DNA from: CAZEAP01 sp964510315
GTDB lineage: Bacteria; Planctomycetota; Brocadiia; SM23-32
Assembly: GCA_964510315.1 (NCBI GenBank)
Contig: CAZEAP010000058.1
Location: 1 to 6,967 of the forward strand
Direction: 5' to 3'
DNA length: 6,967 nt
The stretch's first letter is position 1. Every line of letters begins with the position of its first letter. The position numbers and the translations under genes were made by a program. The notes below the pieces were generated by a model. It worked only from the letters and a program-made list of their open reading frames with translations, was not told where the DNA came from and did not search any database. Shown piece by piece: positions 1-5,808 of the stretch.

Positions 1-110
1 CGGGCCCCGAAGGGGCCCTGTGATGAAGGCCAGGGCTTCAGCCCTGGTTGACGGGCCACCAACCATAACTATGCGCCCCGGAGGGGCGCGGTCGGGTCAG
101 CGCCGCAGGT
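1..110. repeat. REP-like element end, copy 1 of a 110-bp direct repeat
   Basis: This stretch recurs at 156-265 with only a handful of differences. It holds three palindromes in order. The first is a hairpin at 2-18 (GGGCCCC, loop GAA, GGGGCCC). The second is an arm at 23-48 centred on agggcttcagccct. The third is a hairpin at 73-89 (gcgcccc, gga, ggggcgc). Hairpin groups next to a Y1 transposase end are the hallmark of REP/BIME elements mobilised by RAYT proteins. The minus-strand stop codon of a transposase remnant (97-99) lies inside the repeat, so the repeat is the 3' end of the transposase element. Confidence 0.8.
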
Positions 111-153
111 CGCGCTCAACGAACTCGACACCACGCTTCAGGGCAGGGAATGC
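97..153 (-). pseudogene. C-terminal stub of a REP-associated (IS200/Y1) transposase
   Basis: The minus strand reads AFPALKRGVEFVERDLRR followed by TGA (99..97). A short tail of the form G-[VI]-E-[FY]-x-E-R-x-L ending within a few residues of the stop is, from memory, typical of RAYT proteins. The same kind of ending (RGIAFGGHYLRR, stop) appears next door in the second element and supports the reading. Everything upstream, including the HUH motif and catalytic tyrosine, is missing: the fragment stops at 153-156 exactly where the next element begins. It is a dead remnant. Its only likely significance is as one end of a repeat element that may still be recognised by a transposase elsewhere in the genome. 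Confidence 0.6.
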
Positions 154-155
154 GA

Positions 156-265
156 CGGGCCCCGAAGGGGCCCTGTGATGAAGGCCAGGGCTTTAGCCCT
201 GGTTGACGGCCCACCAACCATAACCTTGCGCCCCGGAGGGGCGCGGTCGGGTCAGCGCCGCAGGT
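156..265. repeat. REP-like element end, copy 2 of the 110-bp direct repeat
   Basis: Copy 2 of positions 1-110, in the same orientation, with hairpins at 157-173 and 228-244. The differences are scattered single bases (for example in the arm, cttcagcc versus ctttagcc, and just before the second hairpin). Its right part contains the stop codon and last residues of the deleted transposase. The two copies diverge completely after 110 and 265, inside the transposase coding sequence, so they come from two different RAYT-derived elements of one family rather than from a simple tandem duplication. Confidence 0.75.
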
Positions 266-363
266 AATGCCCACCGAATGCGATGCCCCGGCGTGAGAGC
301 GGGTCGTCGCTCTCGCGTCCCGAATATGATGTGATACAGCAGGTTGGTCAGGCTGTTGGCCAT
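252..363 (-). pseudogene. Internally deleted REP-associated tyrosine transposase (N- and C-terminal ends only)
   Basis: ATG at 363..361 begins MANSLTNLLYHIIFGTRE. This matches my recollection of the start of Y1_Tnp/RAYT proteins (MANxYTNLLYHIVFSTKxR), including the first beta strand. About 25 codons on, near 288-292, the sequence jumps to the end of the same protein in a different frame: RGIAFGGHYLRR and TGA (254..252). A full-length RAYT is roughly 130-200 residues, so most of it is gone, including the His-hydrophobe-His pair and the catalytic tyrosine. The loss of frame across the junction means no functional protein. The fragment lies between inverted palindromes and is the core of the element annotated at 156-460. 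Confidence 0.65.
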
Positions 364-441
364 CGCGTACCTCACCGCGCCCCTCCGGGGCGCATTTGGG
401 TTTGCTTGCGTTATACCAGGGCTGAAGCCCTGGCCTTCACG

Positions 442-482
442 ACCACGCCGCTCCGCGGCGCAACGGCCACGCACCGCTTGTC
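442..482 (+). repeat. 41-bp repeat with hairpin, copy 1
   Basis: Matches 573-613 in the same orientation with about four mismatches in 41 bases. The core is a hairpin at 446-460 (CGCCGC, loop TCC, GCGGCG), followed by a shared tail ending gcaccgcttg. It forms the right outer end of the transposase-derived element. Confidence 0.7.
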
Positions 483-572
483 GGTAGACTCCTCTATGAT
501 CTGTGAGAGACCCTTCTCGCCCGCCGTGGCGCCGTTGCAGGACGACATCCGCCGCGCGCACCTGGCTGGAAG

Positions 573-613
573 ACCGCGCCGCTCCGCGGCGCAAAGGCCG
601 CGCACCGCTTGCC
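573..613 (+). repeat. 41-bp repeat with hairpin, copy 2
   Basis: Second copy of 442-482, with the same hairpin at 577-591. It stands alone, without a transposase fragment beside it. The 90 bases between the copies (483-572) show no recognisable gene. Confidence 0.7.
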
Positions 614-789
614 ACGATGCAGACCGGGGCACGCCGACACACTTCAGCCCTTCACGATCCGTCAATATGCCTTTCTGCCACGCGGCTCAAGGCAGTGGTG
701 CTCGCCGGTGGCGCTGCACAATCCGGAGCACACAACCGTACTCCTCCTGCTCCATTGCGTCAAGGTGGGCAACGGTTCCACCAACATAA
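614..789. other. Intergenic stretch, no recognisable gene
   Basis: Short open frames exist on both strands, but none has a convincing ribosome binding site or family resemblance. The end (778-790, ccaccaacataac) resembles the spacer inside the REP element at 57-69 (caccaaccataac), so part of this stretch is probably also element-derived. Confidence 0.4.
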
Positions 790-825
790 CGGGCCCCGAA
801 GGGGCCCTGTGATGAAGGCCAGGGC
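790..825 (+). repeat. REP-like element end, partial third copy
   Basis: The first 36 bases of the 110-bp repeat recur here, with the same hairpin at 791-807 (GGGCCCC, GAA, GGGGCCC) and the following tgatgaaggccagggc. The match ends in the middle of the palindromic arm. It is the same orientation as the copies at 1 and 156, giving three copies within 830 bases. Confidence 0.75.
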
Positions 826-837
826 ACGCCCTCGCAA

Positions 838-852
838 CCCTTTGAAAAAGGG
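838..852. repeat. Small perfect hairpin
   Basis: CCCTTT, loop GAA, AAAGGG, just right of the third REP copy. It has no T-tract after it on the plus strand, so I do not call it a terminator. It may be part of the palindrome cluster. Confidence 0.4.
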
Positions 853-902
853 GTAGGTCCGGCACGCCACACATCCGGCGCATAAACGTCCCGGCCGGAC
901 CA

Positions 903-923
903 GGCGCGGCGAGACGTCGCGCC
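903..923. repeat. REP-like palindrome truncating the gene fragment at 934-978
   Basis: The ends ggcgcg and cgcgcc pair, and the inner bases pair imperfectly. On the minus strand it reads gtaggcgcgacgtctcgcc. I remember such GTAGGCGCGACGTC-type palindromes as dispersed repeats in Armatimonadota- and Planctomycetota-like genomes. It begins within about ten bases of the point where the minus-strand reading frame at 934-978 stops resembling a protein. Confidence 0.45.
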
Positions 924-933
924 TACCAGGTCG

Positions 934-978
934 GAGAGTGAACGGCGCCCGATTCACCTTGACCACCTTACCCGCCAT
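934..978 (-). pseudogene. First 15 codons of a truncated small gene
   Basis: ATG at 978..976 is preceded by a strong purine-rich ribosome binding site (complement of 984-996, gagggaggtg). The frame reads MAGKVVKVNRAPFTL and then runs into the palindrome at 903-923. From memory, K-x-V-K-[VI]-N-R-A-P-[VF]-x-TL is the start of a small conserved hypothetical family that continues with a helical region (LWAAVVAERLG). Here the rest is missing. The frame stays open beyond this point only because GC-rich palindromes rarely contain stops. The family assignment rests on memory of 15 residues; the signals upstream make it more convincing that a real gene began here. Confidence 0.45.
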
Positions 979-1021
979 CGTCGCACCTCCCTCTCCTGCC
1001 CAAACAAAGGCCCACACCTGT

Positions 1022-1049
1022 GCAATACCCCCGCCCCGCCCCTTGTCAA
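1022..1049 (-). promoter_or_regulatory. Sigma-70-like promoter of the truncated gene
   Basis: The minus strand carries a perfect TTGACA (1049..1044), a 16-base G-rich spacer and TATTGC (1027..1022), about 45 bases upstream of the ATG at 978. The -10 box matches the consensus only in its first three bases. The position, the perfect -35 and the strong ribosome binding site together suggest an orphan promoter that still drives transcription into the repeat region. Confidence 0.45.
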
Positions 1050-1074
1050 GGAGCGAATCCCGGCGGCGGAACGA

Positions 1075-1093
1075 AGAGATGCGTTCGGCACCC
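1075..1093 (+). repeat. 19-bp repeat flanking the STAND gene, left copy
   Basis: agagatgcgttcggcaccc matches 4710-4728 in 18 of 19 positions, in the same orientation. The copies lie 275 bases before the start codon and 33 bases after the stop of the large gene. It could be a boundary mark of an inserted block or simply a dispersed repeat. Confidence 0.5.
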
Positions 1094-1219
1094 AGGAGTA
1101 AGGCCCTCAGAACGACCGCGTGGCGGGGGCGCTGCACTTGCCACGGGGTACTTGCCAAACAGCAATCCGACTCCTGCAGGCGATAACGTAACACGTGGTA
1201 GCGTTCACGGAAGCACAGC

Positions 1220-1248
1220 TTGCGCTTAATGGATTGCTTTCCTATAGT
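1220..1248 (+). promoter_or_regulatory. Promoter candidate for the STAND gene
   Basis: TTGCGC (1220-1225), 17-base spacer, TATAGT (1243-1248; five of six matches to the -10 consensus). Transcription would start near 1255, giving a leader of about 95 bases. The leader ends in a small hairpin (CGGG, TGA, CCCG at 1323-1333) immediately before the ribosome binding site at 1339. No operator or riboswitch is visible. Confidence 0.5.
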
Positions 1249-1338
1249 GATGTCGGGGTTGGCTGAGTTTTTCGCTTTCCCAATATGCCGCTGGAACCGG
1301 TGGTCGTGCAGTTACCGCCGCCCGGGTGACCCGCGCGC

Positions 1339-1344
1339 AGGAGG
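1339..1344 (+). promoter_or_regulatory. Ribosome binding site that fixes the STAND start
   Basis: A perfect AGGAGG five bases before GTG at 1350. The upstream in-frame GTG at 1326 has no such site, and the next in-frame ATG (1365) lies too far downstream, so 1350 is the preferred start. Confidence 0.75.
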
Positions 1345-1349
1345 CAACG

Positions 1350-4300
1350 GTGGAACCAGTCAGCATGCTCGCCGGGGCGCTCTGGAGCTTCGCCTCATCG
1401 GCCGTCGTAACGCTGCTCGACCGCCGCGACCAACAGGTGGCCGAACGGAAGGCCGCCCTGCGTTCCGCCATGCGGCAACGCCTCCGGGACAACGAAGCGG
1501 TCGAGCAGTTGGCCGACGCCGAGGTCATGCAAGCCGCAGCGGGGCTGGCGGGCCGGCCCGATGCCGTCGAAGCCCTGCGCTCCGACCTCCTCTCGGACCC
1601 CGTGTTCACGCGGGCACTGGCCCGGGCCGGGTGGAACTACGCACTTGACCCGGAGGCCGCACGCGGGGACGTCCGGACGGCCCTCGAAGTCGCCAACAAA
1701 TACGTTGCAAACCGCCCTGAGCTTGAGTGGGAGGGCCAGTTCACGCCCCTGCTCGAGCGGTTGATGGGAAACGTGCTGGAGCGCATCCGGGAGGAGTTCG
1801 GCGACCGCCTGACCGCCGCCGAACATCGGCGGCAGTTGGAGCGCCTCGACGAGATAGCGGACCTCGCGGGGCCTCTGGCAGCCGAGTTGACCCGCCGCCC
1901 GCGCAATTACCTCACCCTCGAGCAGTGGTGCGCCGACCGCCGCAGGAAAGACCGGCTCCTCTATCGCGACGAGGAGATGGAGCGGTTCGAGCCCCGCCAC
2001 CTCCACCCCTGCGAACTGGACGCCGACGAGCCGCGGGAGGAGAAGCAGCCCGCCGATGACGTCTTCCGCCAATTCCTCGGTTCCGACGAGTCCGCCCTGC
2101 TCCTGGTCGGCCCGCCGGGGGTCGGGAAGAGCCAGCTCCTGGTGCACTGGTATCGGCTCGCCGAGGAAGAGGGCGCCGCCCCCCGGTTCGTCGCGGCGTT
2201 CGAGGCGGACCGCGTCGCGGATTGGCCAGAGTGCGATCATCTCGTGGTGTTCGTCGATGAAGTCGAACGCCTGGAGGCCGCCGAACGCACGGTTACCCGT
2301 CTGCTGCAGGCGGCCTACAATCCCTGCGCCTATCCGGTGCGCCCGGAGCGCGTGCAGGTCGTGCTCACCGCCTGGAGCCGGCTCCGTGGCGACCTGCTGG
2401 AGGCGTGTTCCGGCGGGATGGAGCGGTGGAACCTCATGGATAAGCTGGAACCGGAGGACGGCGATTTCGCCGACTTCCTCCGCCGCCGGTTTCCCGAAGA
2501 ACTGGAAGGTGTACCGGAGGCAGAGGTCAACCGGATTGCGGGCGTCTGCGACGGCTACCCCGGAGTTGCCTGGGAGTTCGTGCGGCTGCCGCGGGATAAA
2601 TGGAGCGGCGTCTCGAAGAGAGAGGACATCTACCAACGGGTTATCGAGGACTTCCTTGCACGCGTGCGCGAAAGGACGAGTCAGGAGCGCCTGGCCGAGA
2701 AATTGCTCGACGCCCTCGTCGTGATGGACGGCTACCACGAGGGCCTGGCGGGCTCGGTCGCCGAGGTGCTCGAGGAGAATGAACTGGACCTGGGCGGCGC
2801 CTGGCGCGACGTCCTCGCCGTGGGTCGCAACGACCTGCTGATACCGGACCTCCGCGGCGGAGAGGACGGCGGCGTAACATGGTGGACCGTCCGGCCGGAC
2901 CTGCGGCGCATCAACTGGCTGGGCCGCCGCCTGCTGAGGGACAGCCGGGCACTCGATCACTACGTCAGAGGTCTGCTGCCGCTCAATCCTTACGGAGTCA
3001 TCACCGGGCTTCTCGGGTTGTTGGGGGAGGAGCGCGAAGCGACGGACGATGCGCTTTCGGTCATCCGGGATGTGCTCGTCCCGGCCGTTACCGAGCGGCT
3101 CTGCGCGGCCGACGCCCTATGGGCATTTGGCCGCGTCTACCAGGAGCTGCCGGAAGCTCTGCTGCCCCTGGAGGCGGCGGATCTCGACGCCCTGGAGGCC
3201 GCCCGCAACAGGTGCGTCGAGGAGGCCGGTGAAGACGAGGGCGCCGGCGCCCCGATAGCCGCCGCGGCCTCGGCCCTCCTGGCGCACGACCGCCCGCGCG
3301 ACGCGCTCGAGTGGTTCGCGGCGGCATCCGCGGTCGGCATCGCTCCCCTAAGGGAACATGTGGCCGCCTACAACTGGGGGAGTGCCCTTTCGCACGCGGC
3401 GCTTCTTGAGCGGGATGAAGACCGGCCGGAACAGGCACGTGAACTCTTCGAGGAGTCCTTCGCCAGGTACCGCCGCGCGCTGAAGATCAAGGAGGACTAC
3501 CACGAAGCCGCCTACAACTGGGGGAATGCCCTTTCCGACGCGGCGCTTCTTGAGCGGGACGAAGACCGGCCCGAACAGGCGCGTGCGCTCTTCGAGGAGT
3601 CCTTCGAGAAGTACCGCCGCGCGCTGAAGATCAAGGAGGACAAACACGAGGCCGCCAACAACTGGGGGAGTGCCCTTTCCGACGCGGCGCTTCTTGAGGG
3701 GGATGAAGACCGGCCCGAACAGGCGCGTGCGCTCTTCGAGGAGTCCTTCGCAAGGTACCGCCAGGCGCTGGACATCAAGGGGGACTACCACGAAGCCGCC
3801 AACAACTGGGGCATTGCCCTTTCCGACGCGGCGCGTCTTGAGCGGGACGAAGACCGGCCCGAACAGGCGCGTGAACTCTTCGAGGAGTCCTTCGAGAAGT
3901 ACCGCCGCGCGCTGAAGATCAAGGAGGACTACCACGAGGCCGCCTACAACTGGGGGAGTGCCCTTTCGGACGCGGCGCGTCTTGAGCGGGATGAAGACCG
4001 GCCGGAACAGGCACGTGAACTCTTCGAGGAGTCCTTCGCCAGGTACCGCCGCGCGCTGGAGATCAAGGGGGACTTCCACGAGGCCGCCAACAACTGGGGG
4101 AATGCCCTTTCGCACGCGGCGCTTCTTGAGCGGGATGAAGACCGGCCGGAACAGGCACGTGAACTCTTCGAGGAGTCATTCGCCAGGTACCGCCGCGCGC
4201 TGAAGATCAAACAGGATTTCGGCGAGGCGGCCCACAACGCCGTGGTCGCGCATCGAGATTTAGCGGAGGGCCTTACGGGGGCTGATCGTGCGGAGGCGGT

Positions 4301-4676
4301 CCGCGACGCCTGCGCCATGGCCCTGGTGCTCGGAACCATCCTGCTCGGGCGGGGCGACGGTCCCGGCGCGGCAGAGGCGGTGGGCTGGGCTCAGGGGTAC
4401 GCCGCGGAGAACTCCGTGCCGGAAGCCCGCGCCGACGCCCTCGGAACATATCTGCTTTTCGCGCATCTGGCCGGCGCCTCGGAGGAAGACCTGCACGATG
4501 GACTCGAAGCCCTGCGGGAGCACGGGACGCAGACCGAACTCTCCGCCTTTTGCCGCGCCGTCGTGGAGGATGGGTCCCTTCCGGAACTCGACCTCGAGCC
4601 CCTCCACCACAGGTACCTCCATGCCGTCGCGCGCGCGTACCTGCGTGGCCGAGATGACGAACCGGACCTCTCCTGA
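1350..4676 (+). CDS. STAND-type P-loop NTPase with six near-identical 48-residue TPR-like repeats
   Basis: This 1108-residue protein is probably a signal-transduction NTPase that senses something through its repeats and switches an N-terminal effector. Residues 1-190 are helical, beginning with a hydrophobic stretch (about 5-23, SMLAGALWSFASSAVVTLL) before a charged helix; I recognise no catalytic domain there. The NTPase follows: Walker A GPPGVGKS (254-261), Walker B LVVFVDE (298-304), sensor-1-like VVLTAWSR (337-344) and DGYPG (401-405), which sits where STAND proteins have their GxP motif. About 430-670 is a linker, probably winged-helix plus helices. Residues 672-959 are six 48-residue units, each NWGxAL...PEQAR...F...YRRAL, a long TPR variant. 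Residues 960-1108 are a helical cap. NTPase-plus-repeat architecture is shared by bacterial Avs/NACHT-like defence NTPases and by regulators such as MalT; defence is inference. There is no C-terminal DNA-binding domain and no partner gene. The large open frames opposite it on the minus strand are GC-rich shadows. Confidence 0.88.
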   Translation: MEPVSMLAGALWSFASSAVVTLLDRRDQQVAERKAALRSAMRQRLRDNEAVEQLADAEVMQAAAGLAGRPDAVEALRSDLLSDPVFTRALARAGWNYALDPEAARGDVRTALEVANKYVANRPELEWEGQFTPLLERLMGNVLERIREEFGDRLTAAEHRRQLERLDEIADLAGPLAAELTRRPRNYLTLEQWCADRRRKDRLLYRDEEMERFEPRHLHPCELDADEPREEKQPADDVFRQFLGSDESALLLVGPPGVGKSQLLVHWYRLAEEEGAAPRFVAAFEADRVADWPECDHLVVFVDEVERLEAAERTVTRLLQAAYNPCAYPVRPERVQVVLTAWSRLRGDLLEACSGGMERWNLMDKLEPEDGDFADFLRRRFPEELEGVPEAEVNRIAGVCDGYPGVAWEFVRLPRDKWSGVSKREDIYQRVIEDFLARVRERTSQERLAEKLLDALVVMDGYHEGLAGSVAEVLEENELDLGGAWRDVLAVGRNDLLIPDLRGGEDGGVTWWTVRPDLRRINWLGRRLLRDSRALDHYVRGLLPLNPYGVITGLLGLLGEEREATDDALSVIRDVLVPAVTERLCAADALWAFGRVYQELPEALLPLEAADLDALEAARNRCVEEAGEDEGAGAPIAAAASALLAHDRPRDALEWFAAASAVGIAPLREHVAAYNWGSALSHAALLERDEDRPEQARELFEESFARYRRALKIKEDYHEAAYNWGNALSDAALLERDEDRPEQARALFEESFEKYRRALKIKEDKHEAANNWGSALSDAALLEGDEDRPEQARALFEESFARYRQALDIKGDYHEAANNWGIALSDAARLERDEDRPEQARELFEESFEKYRRALKIKEDYHEAAYNWGSALSDAARLERDEDRPEQARELFEESFARYRRALEIKGDFHEAANNWGNALSHAALLERDEDRPEQARELFEESFARYRRALKIKQDFGEAAHNAVVAHRDLAEGLTGADRAEAVRDACAMALVLGTILLGRGDGPGAAEAVGWAQGYAAENSVPEARADALGTYLLFAHLAGASEEDLHDGLEALREHGTQTELSAFCRAVVEDGSLPELDLEPLHHRYLHAVARAYLRGRDDEPDLS
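3363..4226 (+). repeat. Six tandem 144-bp units encoding 48-residue TPR-like repeats
   Basis: The units start at 3363, 3507, 3651, 3795, 3939 and 4083 and keep phase exactly. Units 1 and 6 differ at only three of their first 128 bases, far less than expected for old TPR repeats. Most protein changes fall at a few positions of the unit: 3 (Y/N), 7 (S/N/I), 11 (H/D), 14 (L/R), 27 (E/A), 34-35 (AR/EK), 41 (K/D/E), 44 (E/G/Q) and 46 (Y/K/F). A typical TPR is 34 residues; here about 14 extra residues (RDEDRPEQARELFEE region) lengthen the loop or second helix. The array is a likely site of unit gain and loss by recombination or slippage. Confidence 0.9.
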
Positions 4677-4878
4677 GGCACACCATCCGTCACACCGTGG
4701 GCGCAGCAGAGAGATGCGTTCGGCGCCCGCTCGTGCTTCGCAGCGAAGGCCACTTCGCAGAACAGCAAAGGCAAGGTGCCTCAGCACTGTGTGTTTGGCG
4801 CAGATGCCTTACGATCGGCACATGCCCGGGAGAGGACCGGCCGTTGGCGCGGTGAACGCCTGCCTGTTGCCGCTGGTG
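4677..4878. other. Non-coding region downstream of the STAND gene
   Basis: I see no gene here. It holds the right copy of the 19-bp repeat (4710-4728) and a perfect small hairpin at 4736-4748 (CTTCGC, A, GCGAAG). The hairpin lacks a T-tract, so it is not a clear intrinsic terminator for the STAND transcript. Confidence 0.5.
4710..4728 (+). repeat. 19-bp repeat flanking the STAND gene, right copy
   Basis: agagatgcgttcggcgccc, one mismatch to 1075-1093, in direct orientation. Confidence 0.5.
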
Positions 4879-4970
4879 GGCTCTGCAAGGGCCCGACATA
4901 CCAGCCCGGGGCGCAGCCCTGGGAAAAATGATCGGCAATAAACCAACGAGCCCTGGAAGGGCGTGACATA
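4879..4970 (+). repeat. REP-like array (gagccct...gacata type)
   Basis: Two related modules lie here, ggctctgcaagggcccgacata (4879-4900, imperfect) and gagccctggaagggcgtgacat (4948-4969), with a palindrome between them at 4901-4923 (ccagcccgggg, ggcgcagccctggg). An inverted copy of the module junction lies at 5528-5559. This family differs in sequence from the one at 1-825. Such arrays are typical products of RAYT activity in large bacterial genomes (recalled, not searched). Confidence 0.6.
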
Positions 4971-4989
4971 TTCGTTCAGGTTGACAGAC

Positions 4990-5168
4990 ATCTCGCCATG
5001 TACCGGACGAGGCCTGGCTGCCCCGCGTAGGTCTCGCCCCTACAGGGCTCAACTTGCTCTGTGGAAAGCATCCCTCGGCACTCCGATACGACCGCCGCAT
5101 GCCGGGGATGCCCCTGCTTCCCGGCGGGGCAGGTGCGTTGAGGCCGTCCTCAGGCGGGCAATTCAGAC
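4990..5168. other. Intergenic stretch without a recognisable gene
   Basis: Contains one loose inverted repeat (TGCCCC 5109-5114 with GGGGCA 5126-5131). Open frames crossing this region on either strand translate the palindromes and show no family features. Confidence 0.4.
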
Positions 5169-5375
5169 GTAGCCCGGGGTGACCCCCGTTGGGGGAACCC
5201 CGGGGACAGGACCGGTTACCCCCCCAAACCGGAGCCCGCCGGGAGGCGGGCGATTCGCGTTGCTGCTCTCCTTCGTCGCCGGGTTCTGATTCGCCCGCCT
5301 CCGCGGGCTCTTTTTCTCTTTGCCGGCTCTTTCCCGGGGTTCGCGCGCCCCGAGGCGCGCTTCACCCCGGGCTAC
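5169..5375. repeat. Nested inverted repeat made of two REP pairs (BIME-like)
   Basis: The outer arms are 5169-5204 (gtagcccggggtg ... gaaccccggg) and 5333-5375, which carries the exact reverse complements of both blocks (5363-5375 and 5333-5342) around a different loop. The inner arms are 5233-5257 (agcccgccgggaggcgggcg) and 5288-5309, again near-perfect reverse complements. Each outer arm is itself a hairpin. Two palindromic units of each kind facing one another is the classic organisation of bacterial interspersed mosaic elements. Confidence 0.7.
5293..5321 (+). terminator. Terminator-like hairpin inside the nested repeat
   Basis: GCCCGC, loop CTCC, GCGGGC followed by tctttttctcttt has the form of an intrinsic terminator for plus-strand transcripts. 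It lies about 620 bases after the STAND stop codon and could be the first efficient stop for that transcript. Since the stem is also part of a repeat, termination may be incidental. Confidence 0.4.
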
Positions 5376-5808
5376 GGCAGAATCGGCCCTGCCGGGCCTC
5401 TATCATTAACCGCTGGAGGTGCGCTCGCTCAGAAGGACATCAGGAGCGGTGCTCCGGCGGACGGCGCATCATTTCTACCGAGCAGGCTCAGCTCTTTGGG
5501 GCGCGCCCAGGCCCCCAGCGCTGCACACCGGGCTGGTATGTGACGCCCTGTAGGGGCTTCGGCGTGCCGAGTGCCCCAGGCGCATCAGTCCTCGAAGAGT
5601 GCGCAGGCGGTGACCCCGCAAAACGGCAAAGCCGGCGATCCGGGTCATCCCTGCCGCTCGGCGTGTCAAACGCGTATTCTCAGCATCAGCCCGTGGGGGA
5701 GCGGAACACAACAGGCGAGCCGCCCGTCGCCGCTGCGTCAAAACCGGCGGTGCGTCCACACGGAGAAAATGCAGCCCTGAAGGCACGGCAGCGCCGCACG
5801 GAGACCCA
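5376..5808. other. Non-coding region with scattered palindromes
   Basis: No gene is recognisable. It contains small hairpins at 5375-5394 (CGGCAG...CTGCCG) and 5443-5455 (GGAGC, GGT, GCTCC), and the inverted REP copy at 5528-5559. A long plus-strand open frame crosses 5189-5833 but translates the palindromes and lacks protein-like features. Confidence 0.45.
5528..5559 (-). repeat. Inverted copy of the gacata-type REP
   Basis: On the minus strand it reads aagcccctacagggcgtcac followed by ataccagcccgg. This matches the module junctions at 4892-4909 and 4948-4970 in opposite orientation. Confidence 0.6.

Larger units (their letters stand above)
156..460 (-). mobile_element. Deletion derivative of a RAYT transposon (MITE-like), with inverted hairpin ends
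   Basis: The two halves mirror each other. The left side has hairpin 157-173, arm 178-203 and hairpin 228-244. The right side has hairpin 377-393, arm 415-440 and hairpin 446-460. The arm at 415-440 is the reverse complement of 178-203 with two mismatches, and the hairpin at 377-393 is the counterpart of 228-244. Between them (252-363, minus strand) are only the two ends of a transposase gene. This is the expected form of a non-autonomous element that has lost the middle of its transposase and could be moved only in trans. The outermost hairpins differ in sequence (gggcccc type on the left, cgccgc type on the right), so the exact element boundaries are inferred. Confidence 0.65.

Noticed and set aside
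687..872. Minus-strand frame containing EQEEYGCVLRIVQRH
   Set aside because: A short protein-like segment that I could not assign to a family, with no start signals; treated as intergenic.
1326..1349. Longer STAND start at GTG 1326
   Set aside because: No ribosome binding site precedes it, whereas AGGAGG sits five bases before GTG 1350.
1395..2960. 521-codon open frame on the minus strand opposite the STAND gene
   Set aside because: It is a shadow of the GC-rich coding frame. The plus frame has Walker motifs, a ribosome binding site and repeats; this one has no family features.
3348..4115. 255-codon minus-strand frame with regular repeats
   Set aside because: The periodicity is only the reverse complement of the 144-bp units of the STAND gene.
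3363..4226. Possible CRISPR-like array
   Set aside because: The units are 144 bp, contiguous without spacers, in frame, and encode a TPR-like protein repeat.
4736..4748. Hairpin after the STAND gene as its terminator
   Set aside because: The six-base stem has no following T-tract.
4809..4991. Minus-strand 60-codon frame beginning MSVNLNEYVTP
   Set aside because: After the first ten codons it translates the REP array, and the ribosome binding site is weak. It could be another gene stub, but there is too little to claim.
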